A stretch of 64,000 nt of DNA from Arion vulgaris (GCA_020796225.1 CM036765.1:5924805-5988804), one strand, 5' to 3'; shown: positions 10,116 through 20,714, numbered from the stretch's first letter. Made by a program: numbers and translations. Notes: generated from the sequence alone by a model not told the origin.

Positions 10116-11352
10116 TTTAGCATTATTATGAGAAGGGTACGAAACAAAATAAGACCAGAAGTTAAGGAAGAACAATGTGGCTTTGTTGAACGCAGAGGAA
10201 CAAACAACGCAATATATACAATAAGAACAATAATGGAAAGATCAATAGAAATGAAGTTGGACTTATACCTATGTTTCATAGACTACGCAAAAGCTTTCGA
10301 TAAAGTAAAACATGGAGAAATAATCAGCATGTTAGAAAGTATAAATATTGATGGTAAAGATCTTAGACTGATCAAGAATTTGTACTGGCAACAAACCGCA
10401 GCCATTAGACTAGAGAGTAAGATTGGAATCTATCAGGCGATACAGTTAGGAGTACGACAAGGGTGCGTACTCTCACCAGACCTATTCAACTTATATAGCG
10501 AAAACATTATGAGATCTATAGAAGAAAAGACAGGAATAGCAGTCGGTGGACAAAACATAAACAACCTAAGATACGCTGATGACACAATTCTCATGGCTAC
10601 AAATGAACACGATCTGCAAGACTTGATAGACATACTAGTGAGAGAAAGTGAAAAGAAAGGATTAAGCATGAATATAAAGAAAACAGAGGTTATGGTTGTC
10701 TCCAAGAAACAAGAAACACCAACATGCAATATCAAAATAAATAACACAACACTGAAACAAGTCCATCGATTCAAGTATCTAGGAACATTCTTAACACCAG
10801 ATGGAAGATGTACAACAGAGATTAGGAGTAGAATAGCTCAAACGAAAGCAGCTTTTATGAAAATGAAGAACACACTATGCGTGAACTCACTACCAATGAC
10901 ACTGCGAAAACGAATACTCCAATGCTATATTGAACCAATTCTGATGTATGGCAGCGAATCATGGACACTGAACAAACAATCAATACGATCATTGGAAGCC
11001 ACAGAGATGTGGTTTTACAGAAGAATGTTGAGAATTCCATGGACAGCAAAGAAAACAAACGTTGAGGTTTTAAATCAGGTCTGCACACAAAGAAACCTTA
11101 TCAAAAGAATAAGAATCCGACAATCAAGGTTCTTCGGGCATATAATGCGAAGAGAAGGTTTAGAACATTTGGTGACTACAGGTAAAATTCAGGGAAGGAG
11201 AGATCGTGGAAGACAGAGGGAGAAGATGTTAGATGGCCTGACATCATGGTTCGACAAAATATCGACGTCAGAACTGATTACATGCACCAAGCAAAGAGAG
11301 TTGTGGAGAGACATGATCGCCTACGCCGGCAGGCATGGCACTTGATTGATTG
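10116..11352 (+). mobile_element. LINE-A, 5'-truncated but with open RT frame and target-site duplication
   Basis: The copy is flanked by a perfect 10-bp duplication, agtaccggca, at 10106-10115 and 11353-11362. The 3' end is ggcac then a ttgattgattgag tail. The intact frame and exact duplication suggest that it is the youngest LINE in the window. Shorter LINE-A copies lie at 33680-34020 and 41237-41567. Confidence 0.92.
10128..11345 (+). CDS. LINE-A endonuclease-RT C-terminal 405 codons (reverse transcriptase)
   Basis: This is the longest open frame in the window. It would reverse-transcribe element RNA at nicked target DNA, as in other non-LTR retrotransposons. RT motifs are intact: [12 protein letters not shown] (residues 49-60, first catalytic Asp), [12 protein letters not shown] (110-121), [11 protein letters not shown] (148-158, catalytic DD), KKTEVMVVS (185-193) and [12 protein letters not shown] (215-226). 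The C-terminal part has [26 protein letters not shown] and [16 protein letters not shown]. The N-terminal endonuclease is absent because of 5' truncation, so the ATG at 10128 is internal to the original ORF and not a true start. The clade is not assigned; it resembles the large RTE/I-like group of invertebrate LINEs. Confidence 0.9.
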   Translation: MRRVRNKIRPEVKEEQCGFVERRGTNNAIYTIRTIMERSIEMKLDLYLCFIDYAKAFDKVKHGEIISMLESINIDGKDLRLIKNLYWQQTAAIRLESKIGIYQAIQLGVRQGCVLSPDLFNLYSENIMRSIEEKTGIAVGGQNINNLRYADDTILMATNEHDLQDLIDILVRESEKKGLSMNIKKTEVMVVSKKQETPTCNIKINNTTLKQVHRFKYLGTFLTPDGRCTTEIRSRIAQTKAAFMKMKNTLCVNSLPMTLRKRILQCYIEPILMYGSESWTLNKQSIRSLEATEMWFYRRMLRIPWTAKKTNVEVLNQVCTQRNLIKRIRIRQSRFFGHIMRREGLEHLVTTGKIQGRRDRGRQREKMLDGLTSWFDKISTSELITCTKQRELWRDMIAYAGRHGT

Positions 11353-11535
11353 AGTACCGGCAATTATCTTACTTGTTTACGATTCCTTCGTTTCTGGTTT
11401 TATATCTTCGTGTTACAGTATGAATTCGTCGTCAACACGTCATCTCTGTCGTTTTGATTCCATTTTTTTCTCTATCACATTTAGTTTGAGAGTTTTATAT
11501 GACATCATTTTAACGAGACATCACTTTTTTTTAAA

Positions 11536-11625
11536 ACAGGCAATTTATGAAGAAAAAACAGGCAATTTATGAAGAAAAAACAGGCAATTTATGAAGAAAA
11601 AACTGGCAATTTATGAAGAAAAAAT
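11536..11625. repeat. 22-bp tandem repeat, about 4 units
   Basis: The unit acaggcaatttatgaagaaa plus aa is repeated directly upstream of the SINE-F arrays. Confidence 0.9.
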
Positions 11626-11643
11626 AAAACAGTAAAGTAACCC

Positions 11644-12255
11644 TTTTTTATACCCAGTGAGATATATAAGGTAGTACGGTGTTAGGTTGGTTTTTTATAC
11701 CCAGTGAGATATATAAGGTAGTACGGTGTTAGGTTGGTTTTTTATACCCAGTGAGATATATAAGGTAGTACGGTGTTAGATTGGTTTTTTATACCCAGTG
11801 AGATATATAAGGTAGTACGGTGTTAGATTGGTTTTTTATACCCAGTGAGATATATAAGGTAGTACGGTGTTAGATTGGTTTTTTATACCCAGTGAGATAT
11901 ATAAGGTAGTACGGTGATAGGTTGGTTTTTTATACCCAGTGAGATATATAAGGTAGTACGGTGTTAGGTTGGTTTTTTATACCCAGTGAGATATATAAGG
12001 TAGTACGGTGTTAGGTTGGTTTTTTATACCCAGTGAGATATATAAGGTAGTACGGTGATAGGTTGGTTTTTTATACCCAGTGAGATATATAAGGTAGTAC
12101 GGTGTTAGGTTGGTTTTTTAAACCCAGTGAGATATATAAGGTAGTACGGTGTTAGGTTGGTTTTTTATACCCAGTGAGATATATAAGGTAGTACGGTGTT
12201 AGGTTGGTTTTTTATACCCAGTGAGATATATAAGGTAGTACGGTGTTAGATTGGT
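11644..12255. repeat. 47-bp array, 13 units, SINE-F segment 1
   Basis: The unit is ttttttatacccagtgagat then atataaggtagtacgg and tgttaggttgg. It matches tttttcataccccgagg...caaggtgttagag at 52210-52255 of the unexpanded SINE-F. Units are more than 95% alike. Confidence 0.95.
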
Positions 12256-12640
12256 TTTTTACATTGTCAGCACACGATGGGTGATATATATAAGGTAGTA
12301 CGGTGTTAGGTTGGTATTTTACATTGTCAGCACACGATGGGTGATATATATAAGGTAGTACGGTGTTAGGTTGGTATTTTACATTGTCAGCACACGATGG
12401 GTGATATATATAAGGTAGTACGGTGTTAGGTTCGTATTTTACATTGTCAGCACACGATGGGTGATATATATAAGGTAGTACGGTGTTAGGTTGGTATTTT
12501 ACATTGACAGCACACGATGGGTGATATATATAAGGTAGTACGGTGTTAGGTTCGTATTTTACATTGTCAGCACACGATGGGTGATATATATAAGGTAGTA
12601 CGGTGTTAGGTTGGTATTTTACATTGTCAGCACACGATGG
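12255..12640. repeat. 60-bp array, about 6.5 units, SINE-F segments 1 and 2 fused
   Basis: Each unit joins the right half of the 47-bp unit (aaggtagtacggtgttagg) to acattgtcagcacacgatgg, which matches the next SINE-F segment (catagaccatctgaccacga then tgg). The period is exactly 60 bp. Confidence 0.95.
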
Positions 12641-13580
12641 GAGATGTGGTCAACATACGATGGGAGATGTGGTCAACATACGATGGGAGATGTGGTCAAC
12701 ATACGATGTGTGATGTGGTCAACATACGATGTGTGATGTGGTCAACATACGATGTGTGATGTGGTCAACATACGATGGGTGATGTGGTCAACATACGATG
12801 GGTGATGTGGTCAACATACGATGTGTGATGTGGTCAACATACAATGTGTGATGTGGTCAACATACGATGGGTGATGTGGTCAACATGCGATGTGTGATGT
12901 GGTCAACATACAATGTGTAATGTGGTCAACATACTATGTCTGATGTGGTCAACATACGATGTGTGATGTGGTCAACATACGATGTGTGATGTGGTCAACA
13001 TACGATGTGTGATGTGGTCAACATACGATGTGTGATGTGGTCAACATACAATGTGTGATGTGGTCAACACACGATGGGTGATGTGGTCAACATACGATGT
13101 GTGATGTGGTCAATATACGATGTGTGATGTGGTCAATATACGATGTGTGATGTGGTCAACATACAATGTGTGATGTGGTCAACATACAATGTGTAATGTG
13201 GTCAACATACGATGTGTGATGTGGTCAACATACAATGTGTGATGTGGTCAACATACGATGTGTGATGTGGTCAACATACGATGTGTGATGTGGTCAACAC
13301 ACGATGGGTGATGTGGTCAACACACGATGGGTGATGTGGTCAACATACAATGTGTGATGTGGTCAACACACGATGGGTGATGTGGTCAACACACGATGGG
13401 TGATGTGGTCAACATACAATGTGTGATGTGGTCAACATACAATGGCTGATGTGGTCAACATACAATGTGTGATGTGGTCAACACACGATGGGTGATGTGG
13501 TCAACATACAATGTGTGATGTGGTCAACACACGATGGGTGATGTGGTCAACATACGATGTGTGATGTGGTCAACATCACG
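12640..13580. repeat. 23-bp array, about 40 units, SINE-F segment 3
   Basis: The unit gatgtggtcaacatacgatg plus tgt, ggt or gga corresponds to gatgtgaccaacatcacg in the unexpanded copy. The last unit runs directly into the normal SINE-F continuation, caacatcacgctggcaacc. Confidence 0.95.
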
Positions 13581-13934
13581 CTGGCAACCTTTACTTCCCA
13601 GTGCTTTTTCTGGTAACTATTCGAGGCTAGGTCAACCTGAGAACCGTTACGGGCTGCAAAATATTCTACGCCTACTTGTGAAATTGAACCCAGACCACTA
13701 GCCTAAACAGGACCGTGCGGTATATTTTCTCAGTATGATGCAAGTCTTCGAAATGCCGCCCCTTAAATGTTTTTTCTTGAAAATAACCTTCAATTGTGAT
13801 TATGATTTCACTGCTTATGCCGCCCCTTTACAGGTCCTCCTGATGCGGCCGCCTCTCTGTATCATTGCATGGTAGGGCCCCTGAGCGTAAGAAGTGAGTT
13901 TACTAACAACTATGCTTTGTGGACAAAGCCTACC

Positions 13935-14445
13935 TTATCTCTTTTAATTCAACTCGATCAATTTCTTTGTAGACTTGTCGCCACATAGTGTTGCGGTCAC
14001 AAGTAGAAAAAATAATTCTTCATTCCATCAGGTCTGAAAATGCTATGAGAATTCTAGTTCTAGTTTAGTAATCTTATTGCAATCATCACACGGCGCCCGC
14101 GCCCCAACAACCATCAGTCAGAAGCACCTCAAGATATGAAAACGTTAGACAGCACTTTTGTAGAAAGTGTACAAACGTGTTGTTCTCAGCCGAAACTACG
14201 GCGAATTAAAAAGATTGTTTTGATCTAGATTGTTGCCAGGGTTGTCATTCGGAAGTGAAGTAAGACCTTGGTTGTTCCGTGTTGTTTGTTGATGTTTTAT
14301 CAACCACGGTATACCCTCCTTGTGATCTATATGATTTGAACGTGTGTATGGTGCATTCATGTTGCAGCAGATATCAGATAACGCAAGTGATGATGATCTT
14401 GTTGTTTATAACGTTGGGTTCGTACATGGTGGTTATGAAGTTGGG
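13935..14445. other. No feature recognised
   Basis: Unassigned sequence, including a GC-rich patch (cggcgcccgcgcccc at about 14092). No tandem repeats or credible coding frame. Confidence 0.45.
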
Positions 14446-14700
14446 CTGGGTTTGAATGCCTAGCGCCCGTGTGGTGGCGGGCCGCAAGGGGAAGCAAAGA
14501 ATAATATACAAGGCATGTCGTAAGAGGCGACTGAGGTAGGGGTCTAGGTAAGCTAACCTAGTAAATAAAAAACGTCGCAGAAATCCGATGTGTTGGCCTA
14601 CTTGAAGGCGCATAACTGGCACAATGTACAATCGTTCTTAGGCTCAGATCACATACAAATCACACAGAGTGGTTAACAAGTGGTCGATGTGGAGCGTTGG
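14446..14700 (+). mobile_element. SINE-B
   Basis: The copy has cgcccgtgtggtggcgg at the 5' end, gtcgtaagaggcgactgagg, tacttgaaggcgcataact and gtggttaacaagtggtcg. The tail is gaagaataaaaagaaaaag. Confidence 0.88.
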
Positions 14701-14835
14701 AAGAATAAAAAGAAAAAGATTGGCTACTGCATACGGTACAGTCGTTAGGGAGGGGAGCGGAGCGTGGAGAACATGAGTATGAAGTTTAAGACTGTCCAAG
14801 TGCAAGTGCTGAGATGTCAGAGTGTGACGCATTCA

Positions 14836-14970
14836 TTATCTACAATTGCGTCACTACACATTCAATATCACAATTGCGTCACTACACACATTCAATATCC
14901 ACAATTGCGTCACTACACATATTCAATATCCACAATTGCGTCACTACACACATCCAATATAGACAATTGC
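14836..14970. repeat. About 30-bp tandem repeat, 4-5 units
   Basis: Units contain acaattgcgtcactacacac followed by a ttcaatatcc variant. A looser array of related motifs lies at 15590-15730. Confidence 0.85.
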
Positions 14971-14984
14971 TTTACTTTACTGCT

Positions 14985-15400
14985 TGATTGTTTGATTGAT
15001 TCTTTGATTGATTGATAGAAGCATCATCATTGCACTTCTGTGAGTAACCATGTGTGCTCTGATCTCTTTCTTACACTGGAAGCTCTCAACGGAAGAACAC
15101 AAACTCCGTAGTATCCGCGAGGGACACAAGAATAATTTTGAGAATGACGAAAAAATGTAGGAATTTTATGTTTTTAAAACTTCTAATGAATTTTGCCAGG
15201 GCAGCGGCTTTCCAGCCTGCTCTACTGGATTTGTGAACTGCTAAGGGTTCTTTTACGTGCTTAACTTGAACACGGACATATGTTTTATCGTTCTTCTCCG
15301 ATAGGACTACGAACTTGATCTCACTTACAATGAGATCAGGGATCTCTGGAACAATATCCCGATTGCTTCACGAGGGAATGTAACAAGTTTCTTTGGAGCG
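14985..15400 (-). mobile_element. SINE-A, nearly complete
   Basis: On the minus strand it has agatcagagcacacatggtt, the ATCA-type tail at 14985-15015, gagcaggctggaaagccgct and cagagatccctgatctc with the tRNA-side edge near 15395. Confidence 0.8.
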
Positions 15401-15423
15401 AGAAGCCAGTACCTGGCATGTAC

Positions 15424-15424
<1 letters not shown>

Positions 15425-15458
<34 letters not shown>

Positions 15459-15535
15459 GATACATTCTGAAGGACTGCAAAGGTGGCAAGGTTCTGCTCT
15501 GGACAAACTATTTGATGATGCTCCCTAGCTTAAAA
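15425..15535 (+). mobile_element. (GA)n tract plus LINE 3' module
   Basis: A run of agag repeats is followed by attctgaaggactgcaaagg, aaggttctgctctgg and actatttgatgatg. The same module occurs at 46190-46310, 61525-61620 and, reversed, at 33385-33470, where it ends LINE reading frames. Confidence 0.55.
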
Positions 15536-15589
15536 TCGTGGTCTTATTCCCTTCTTTTCTACGGTCTTTCCCATAACTCAAACTTGAGG

Positions 15590-15730
15590 ATGTACTCACA
15601 CACATTCAACATTCAAAATTGCTTCATTCAACACCGAACATCGAAAATTACGTCACTACACCCACCCAACACCCAACATTCAAAATTGCTTCACTTCACA
15701 CCGAACATCCAAAATTGTTCACTCACACCA
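15590..15730. repeat. Degenerate tandem repeat of the attgc-tcac-aca motif
   Basis: Loose repeats of cattcaaaattgcttcac and cgaacatcaaaattac variants. The motif is related to the 30-bp array at 14836. Confidence 0.65.
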
Positions 15731-15734
15731 CCAA

Positions 15735-16180
15735 CATCCAACATTCAGATCCAACCTCTACTAAATTTATACTCCTGTATTCATCAAGTTCAGAAAGTGC
15801 TTCACAATCTCACTATTTTGATAGATTATTCAACAAGGAATGAAGGATATGTCCGCTATCTTTTCTAAAGCCATGAACGTTGAATTCTGAAAGCGGTCTA
15901 AGCAGCAAGGAGGAAGAAAATATCCACTAGTGATAATATCAGTTTTTTGGGCGTTGCATGTTTGCTGTTATCTTGAAATGTGATAACCAACATATCCTGG
16001 AATGTTGAGTGCTTCATGAAAAGTGACATTGCCTGGCAGAAGAATCCTATAGATAAAAATCTAGACGGTTTCATCATCTGATGTCCTCCCGACTGGCGTA
16101 GGGGATTATGAATCTGCATAAATGTAAGTATACTTAGTAATGGGGGTGATGTTTCTGCAGTGAAGTAGTAAGTTGTTTGT
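15735..16180. other. No feature recognised
   Basis: No family match, array or coding frame. A short 73-codon frame on the minus strand has no recognisable motif. Confidence 0.45.
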
Positions 16181-16184
16181 GTTG

Positions 16185-16372
16185 CATTCTTAAAACCAGG
16201 ATTCGAACCCCAAATGCATGGTCCGGTGTATTGGGGTATATTTTCAGAGATCCATTATGATTGTTAATTGAGCTACGGAGTTTGTGCTTTGTGCAATACT
16301 CCTCACTGATGGCGTCCACTTCTACGGAGAGTAACCGAGCAGCATGGAAAAATCCTGCACAATGAAGTCAAC
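16185..16372 (+). mobile_element. SINE-D
   Basis: It contains a B box, ggattcgaaccccaa, then tgagctacggagtttgtgct, gtgcaatactcctc and the 3' end gcacaatgaagtcaac. The A-box side is degenerate. Confidence 0.75.
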
Positions 16373-16375
16373 ATT

Positions 16376-16680
16376 TCACCTTTAAATCCATTTATATACT
16401 GGGCTTCTAGCAGTTTCGTGGACAACATAAAACCATCATTTATACTGGGCTTCTAGCAGTTTCGTGGACAACATAAAACCATCCATTTATATACTGGGCT
16501 TCTAGCAGTTTCGTGGTCAACATAAAACCATCCATTTATATACTGGGCTTCTAGATTTCGTGACAACATAAACCATCCATTTATATACTGGCTTCTAGAT
16601 TTCGTGGTCAACATAAAACCATCCATTTATATACTGGGCTTCAGCATTTCGTGGTCTACATAAACCATCCATTTGTACTG
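16376..16680. repeat. 46-48-bp tandem repeat, about 6 units
   Basis: The unit is catttatatactgggcttct then agcagtttcgtgg and caacataaaacc. It starts within a few bases of the end of the SINE-D copy. Confidence 0.92.
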
Positions 16681-17220
16681 CCCAGCAGATTGTTCGGAAT
16701 CGATGCTTGTTCGACCTTCCAGTCGTTTGATTATGAAAAAAGTCTCATTCCATAAGAAGATTTAAAATTTTGGAAAATATATCTACGAAACAACTCAAAA
16801 ATCGTTACCTTGAACCCAATGGATTGTGTAGATATGAGTCTTGCAATATGATCCTTTTAAATAAGAAAACATGTCCAACTTATAACAGCAATATCACTGT
16901 TTATACATCATTTAGAAATTAAGTGACGATTCACACTATAATTATGGCTGATATGTACACCATATGCTGGTTTGGCATTCATTGCACTTCTTATGTTAAT
17001 GGGATTCACTACCCGATAAGTAATGTTTTGCTTTAATTTGTGTGATACCTTCATGGTATATATCACTTCATATTTTTTACATAAATATTTAAACTTTAAT
17101 AACTAAACTGTGTCTTACATAACAATCAATATCGTTTGCAACATGTTGTCACATTTTATGACAATATGTTTGTTAACTGATTCTGCTCATTTTTTATTTG
17201 TTTATCATTAAGATAACTCC
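16681..17220. other. No feature recognised
   Basis: This is AT-rich sequence without repeats or frames that can be assigned. Confidence 0.5.
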
Positions 17221-17221
17221 G

Positions 17222-17520
17222 GCCTGTTTTGGCTCGGGATTCTCTCTCGCGATCCCGGCTTAGACTGATGAACCAATTTTTATCATGAATTTTATCGTGT
17301 TTTTAAGGGACTCCGTTCCTCCGTTCCTCTTCTCGCGAAGCTCTATGTTTTGAAGCCAAGTTTTTTTTCTTATGTCTGTTATCAGTTGACAGTCTTGCAG
17401 AACGTGTTCTGTTTTGGCTCGGGATTCAACCTTAACTGTTACAATACGTGAAGCAACCTGATAAGCCATTCTGAGTATCGATTTTCTGAATAGCCAACTC
17501 ACGTGCCAAACCATTAACTA
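17222..17520 (-). mobile_element. LINE-D 3' end
   Basis: Minus-strand translation has EHVLQDCQLITDIRKKTWL then GGTESLKNTIKFMIKIGSS, the zinc-knuckle C terminus that also appears at 32335-32885. The 3' end reads ggttcatcagtctaagccgg then gatcgcgagagagaa. Confidence 0.75.
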
Positions 17521-17544
17521 GAAACAAAACTATTGAAAATATTT

Positions 17545-17690
17545 ACGCCCATGTAATGAAGGAACAAGTGTTGCAGAAATCGGATGTACATAACTGACAC
17601 AATGTACAATCCCATTTAGGCTCAGATCACATACAAGTCACACAGAGTGGTTAACAAGTGGTCGATATGGAGCGTTCGAAGAAGAAGAAG
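17545..17690 (+). mobile_element. SINE-B, internally deleted
   Basis: A 5' scrap (cgcccatgt) is followed by the 3' half: ttgcagaaatcggatgt, gtacaatcccatttagg, ggttaacaagtggtcg and (GAA)n. It is flanked by a near-perfect duplication of about 25 bp, acaaaactattg-aaatattta, at 17525 and 17696. Confidence 0.75.
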
Positions 17691-17719
17691 AAGAAACAAA
17701 ACTATTGCAAATATTTACT

Positions 17720-18141
17720 CCCGTGTGCTGCCAGGGCTCGCAAGGGAGCAAAGAATAGTAAAACTGCGTCCTACAAGGTGATTGAGGTAGAGGTCTAGGC
17801 AATCTATCCTAATAAATAAAAGCGTTCAGAAATGGGATGTGGCCTATTGTAGCGCATAGCTTGTCAGTAACACCATGGGTACAATCACTCTTAGGCATTG
17901 ATAACATACAAATCACACAGTACAATCACTCTTAGGCATTGATAATACAAATCACACAGCATCACTTAGGCATTATAACATACAAATCACACAGTACAAT
18001 CACTCTTAGGCATTGATAACATACAAATCACACAGTACAATCACTTTAGGATTGATAACATACAAATCACACAGAAACTTTGGATTAAATCAAATAACAA
18101 GTGTCAGTTGTCAATAGAGAGCGCTCGAATAAGAAGAAGAC
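17720..18141 (+). mobile_element. SINE-B with internal 40-bp array
   Basis: A second SINE-B directly follows the duplicated target sequence. It has cccgtgtgctgccagg, gattgaggtagaggtctagg and ends gcgctcgaataagaagaaga. Its 3' half is expanded at 17879-18075. Confidence 0.8.
17879..18075 (+). repeat. About 40-bp array inside SINE-B, 5 units
   Basis: The unit tacaatcactcttaggcatt then gataacatacaaatcacac is repeated five times with small deletions. It equals the single SINE-B segment gtacaatcgctcttaggctc plus acatacaaatcacacag. Confidence 0.93.
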
Positions 18142-18545
18142 GAGAACTTTTGATAATGCGTGTATATAACTTGTGTGTGTCAAATACAGTATGAAAGTTT
18201 ACGAAAGAGAACTTTTGATAATGCGTGTATATAACTTGTGTGTGTCAAATACAGTATGAAAGTTTACGAAAGAGAACTTTTGATAATGCGTGTATATAAC
18301 TTGTGTGTGTCAAATACAGTATGAAAGTTTACGAAAGAGAACTTTTGATAATGCGTGTATATAACTTGTGTGTGTCAAATACAGTATGAAAGTTTACGAA
18401 AGAACTTTGATAATGCGTGTATATAACTTTTGGTTTGTGTCAAATACAGTATGAAAGTTTACGAAAGAGAACTTTTGATAATGCGTGTATATAACTTGTG
18501 TGTGTCAAATACAGTATGAAAGTTTACGAAAGAGAACTTTCAATT
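18142..18545. repeat. 65-bp array, about 6 units
   Basis: The unit includes gagaacttttgataatgcg, tgtatataacttgtgtgtgt and caaatacagtatgaaagttt. Five units are essentially identical, and one near 18400 has small deletions and an added tttgg. Confidence 0.96.
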
Positions 18546-18587
18546 CTGCAAATTTTGATATATGAAATGGCGTTCTGGTACTTTGGC

Positions 18588-18695
18588 GGTCTCTGTGGGG
18601 TCTCTGTGGGGTCTCTGTGGGTTCTCTGTGGGGTCTCTGTAGGGGTCTCTGTGGGTCTCTGTGGGATCTCTGTGGGGTCTCTGTGGGGTCTCTAT
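18588..18695 (+). repeat. 11-13-bp array at the SINE-A 5' edge, about 9 units
   Basis: Units of gtctctgtgggg run straight into the SINE-A head ctctatggcgtaggg. Another SINE-A (36766) begins gtctctgtggtgtag only once, so the array is an expansion of the SINE's 5' leader. Confidence 0.88.
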
Positions 18696-19140
18696 GGCGT
18701 AGGGTTAGATGCTCGTTCTCGTGCCAAGGTACCAGGTTCGCTCACTCGTTGAGCCATCGGGATATTTTTCCAGAGATCCCTGGCCTCAGTGTAGGTGAGA
18801 TCGAGTTCCTAGTTGTATAGGAGACGGGCGATAGAACGTAGATCCCGTATTCAATTTGAGCACGTAAAGGAACGTTGGAAAGTTTAAAATCGAGAAGAGC
18901 AGGCTGGAAGACCGCTGCACGGGAAAAATTCATTAGAAAAATTTAAAATAAAATTTATACATAAATATCTTCACCATCATCAAAAATTACAGCGGGGACC
19001 CTCGCCGATGTTACGGAGTTCGTGCACTGCAGCTGAGATCTTCCTGTGTAAGAAAAAGATTGGAGCACACATGGTTACTCACCGAAGTGCAATGATGATG
19101 GTCCAATCAATCAATCAATCAATCAATCAAATCTTGTTCT
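18688..19140 (+). mobile_element. SINE-A, complete
   Basis: tRNA-like head (tatggcgtagggttag as A-box region, aggttcgctcactcg as B-box region), agatccctggcctcagtgta, gagcaggctggaagacc, agatcttcctgtgtaag and the tail tcaatcaatcaatcaatcaa. Confidence 0.92.
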
Positions 19141-19795
19141 TAATATAATAGTCTTCAAATAGATTTTATTATTGCACACTTCAGACAAAATTGTATTTAA
19201 CAAGAGCAGCACATAAACATGTGTTGTTTTAATGTGTGTTTGCAAAGAGTTAAAACTCTCATGCATTTATCATTATGCTTTCTTTAAATGCACTTCAGCC
19301 GCTGCGTACATTGTACATATTTTCTCATAGCGGTTAGTATTACGTTTATGCACATTCTGTCACTTGCACACTATTAGAGCATAATCTATACCTTCTCCCA
19401 CATTCCATAATAGTTGCATCATAACAGGTACGTTTGTCATTGTCTGGTCTGCCATGTCTGGTATCTATCTCTGGTTTCCATTGGCGTCCATATGTTATCG
19501 TAAGGGAGAGAGGGAGGTGGGCAAGTGCACCCTCCTGGAAAATGGCTTTTTGATAGAAACAGTTTATGCGAATCTGGTCCTCTCCATTTTTGCGAAGTAA
19601 ACTACGAAATTAAATTTTTTTAAAATACATTTTGCTACCACCTTGAAAAATGTATACTAACTCCCATGCTGTTTTCTTTCGGGAAAAACAATTCACCGCA
19701 TTAAGTGTTAACCTAGTGTGCAAAGCTTCCTTTCTTAGCGCCATTTACGTGGAATTCAGATAGCAAATTGAGAAGATAACGAGATGACTAAATTC
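19141..19795. other. No feature recognised
   Basis: This is one of the longer low-copy stretches. No coding frame, splice-bounded exon or tandem repeat could be supported. Confidence 0.5.
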
Positions 19796-19798
19796 AGG

Positions 19799-20310
19799 GC
19801 TGCCCAGCTTGTAAGTACCAACCACATCAGATAAACTAACTTCAGGACTGCTCAGCTTGTAAGTACCAACCACATCAGATAGACTAACTTCAGAGCTGCT
19901 CAGCTTGTAAGTACCAACCACATCAGATAGACTAACTTCAGAGCTGCCCAGCTTGTAAGTACCAACCACATCAGATAGACTAACTTCAGAGCTGCCCAGC
20001 TTGTAAGTACCATCCACATCAGATAGACTAACTTCAGAGCTGCCCAGCTTGTAAGTACCAACCACATCAGATAGACTAACTTCAGAGCTGCCCAGCTTGT
20101 AAGTACCAACCACATCAGATAGACTAACTTCAGAGCTGCCCAGCTTGTAAGTACCAACCACATCAGATAGACTAACTTCAGAGCTGCCCAGCTTGTAAGT
20201 ACCAACCACATCAGATAGACTAACTTCAGAGCTGCCAAGCTTGTAAGTACCAACCACATCAGATAGACTAACTTCAGAGCTGCCCAGCTTGTAAGTACCA
20301 ACCACATCAG
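19799..20310 (-). repeat. 48-bp array, about 11 units, open in frame
   Basis: The unit is gcttgtaagtaccaaccaca then tcagatagactaacttc and agagctgccca. Because 48 is a multiple of 3 and the unit has no stop in the minus frame, it yields a 16-residue repeat, VVGTYKLGSSEVSLSD. This is a property of the array and does not by itself indicate a gene. Confidence 0.95.
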
Positions 20311-20334
20311 CTCTTGCTAGACAGTACATTGAAG

Positions 20335-20600
20335 TGACTTCTTCTTTGAACTCTCATATCGACTACTACTTGTTAACCACTTCGTGTGATTTGTATGTAA
20401 TCTGAGCCTAAGAGCGATTGTACCTTGTGCCAGTTATGCGCCTACAAGTAGGCCAACACATCCGATTTCTGAGATGCTTTTTATTTAGTAGGGTAGTTCC
20501 CTAGGTCATACTTCAGTCGCCTCTTACGACATGTTTGTAGGTCAGAGTGGTACTATTCTTTGCTTCCCTTGAGGGCTCCGGCACCAAACGGACGGCTTCG
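20335..20600 (-). mobile_element. SINE-B
   Basis: Minus-strand copy with tacttgtaggcgcataact, gtacaatcgctctta, gtcgtaagaggcgactg and the 5' part ccgtttggtgccggagcc. Confidence 0.88.
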
Positions 20601-20607
20601 ACAACAA

Positions 20608-20712
20608 TCCTAGCAGTCGCTAGAAAAAATGCACTCGTGAATAGAGTGGCACTATCCTGATTCCTACCACCTTCAGAACGCAAGACAACGTATTAACCAC
20701 TTAGCTAGATAC
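20608..20712 (-). mobile_element. SINE-D head
   Basis: On the minus strand it starts gctaagtggttaatacg (A box) and continues gttctgaaggtggtaggaat (weak B box), then gaatagtgcc-related body. The array that follows is built from this head. Confidence 0.65.
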
Positions 20713-20714
20713 AT

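Larger units (their letters stand above)
11640..13930 (-). mobile_element. SINE-F copy with three internal arrays
   Basis: The right part (13580-13712 and 13868-13930) matches the unexpanded SINE-F at 52195-52485: cttcccagtgctttttct, gaggctaggtcaacc, acgcctacttgtgaaattga (tRNA-like B box on the minus strand) and aactatgctttgtgg (A box side). The left edge agtaaagtaaccctttttt matches the other copy's agtaaagggacccttttttc. The 3' region between them is expanded into the three arrays below. About 155 bp at 13713-13867 is absent from the other copy and is unidentified. Confidence 0.85.

Noticed and set aside
10433..10774. Antisense frames over LINE-A
   Set aside because: Shadows of the intact plus-strand RT frame.
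15425..15460. GA-rich GAGA-factor-type regulatory element
   Set aside because: The run fits the GA tail types of LINE and SINE families here, so a regulatory role has no separate support.
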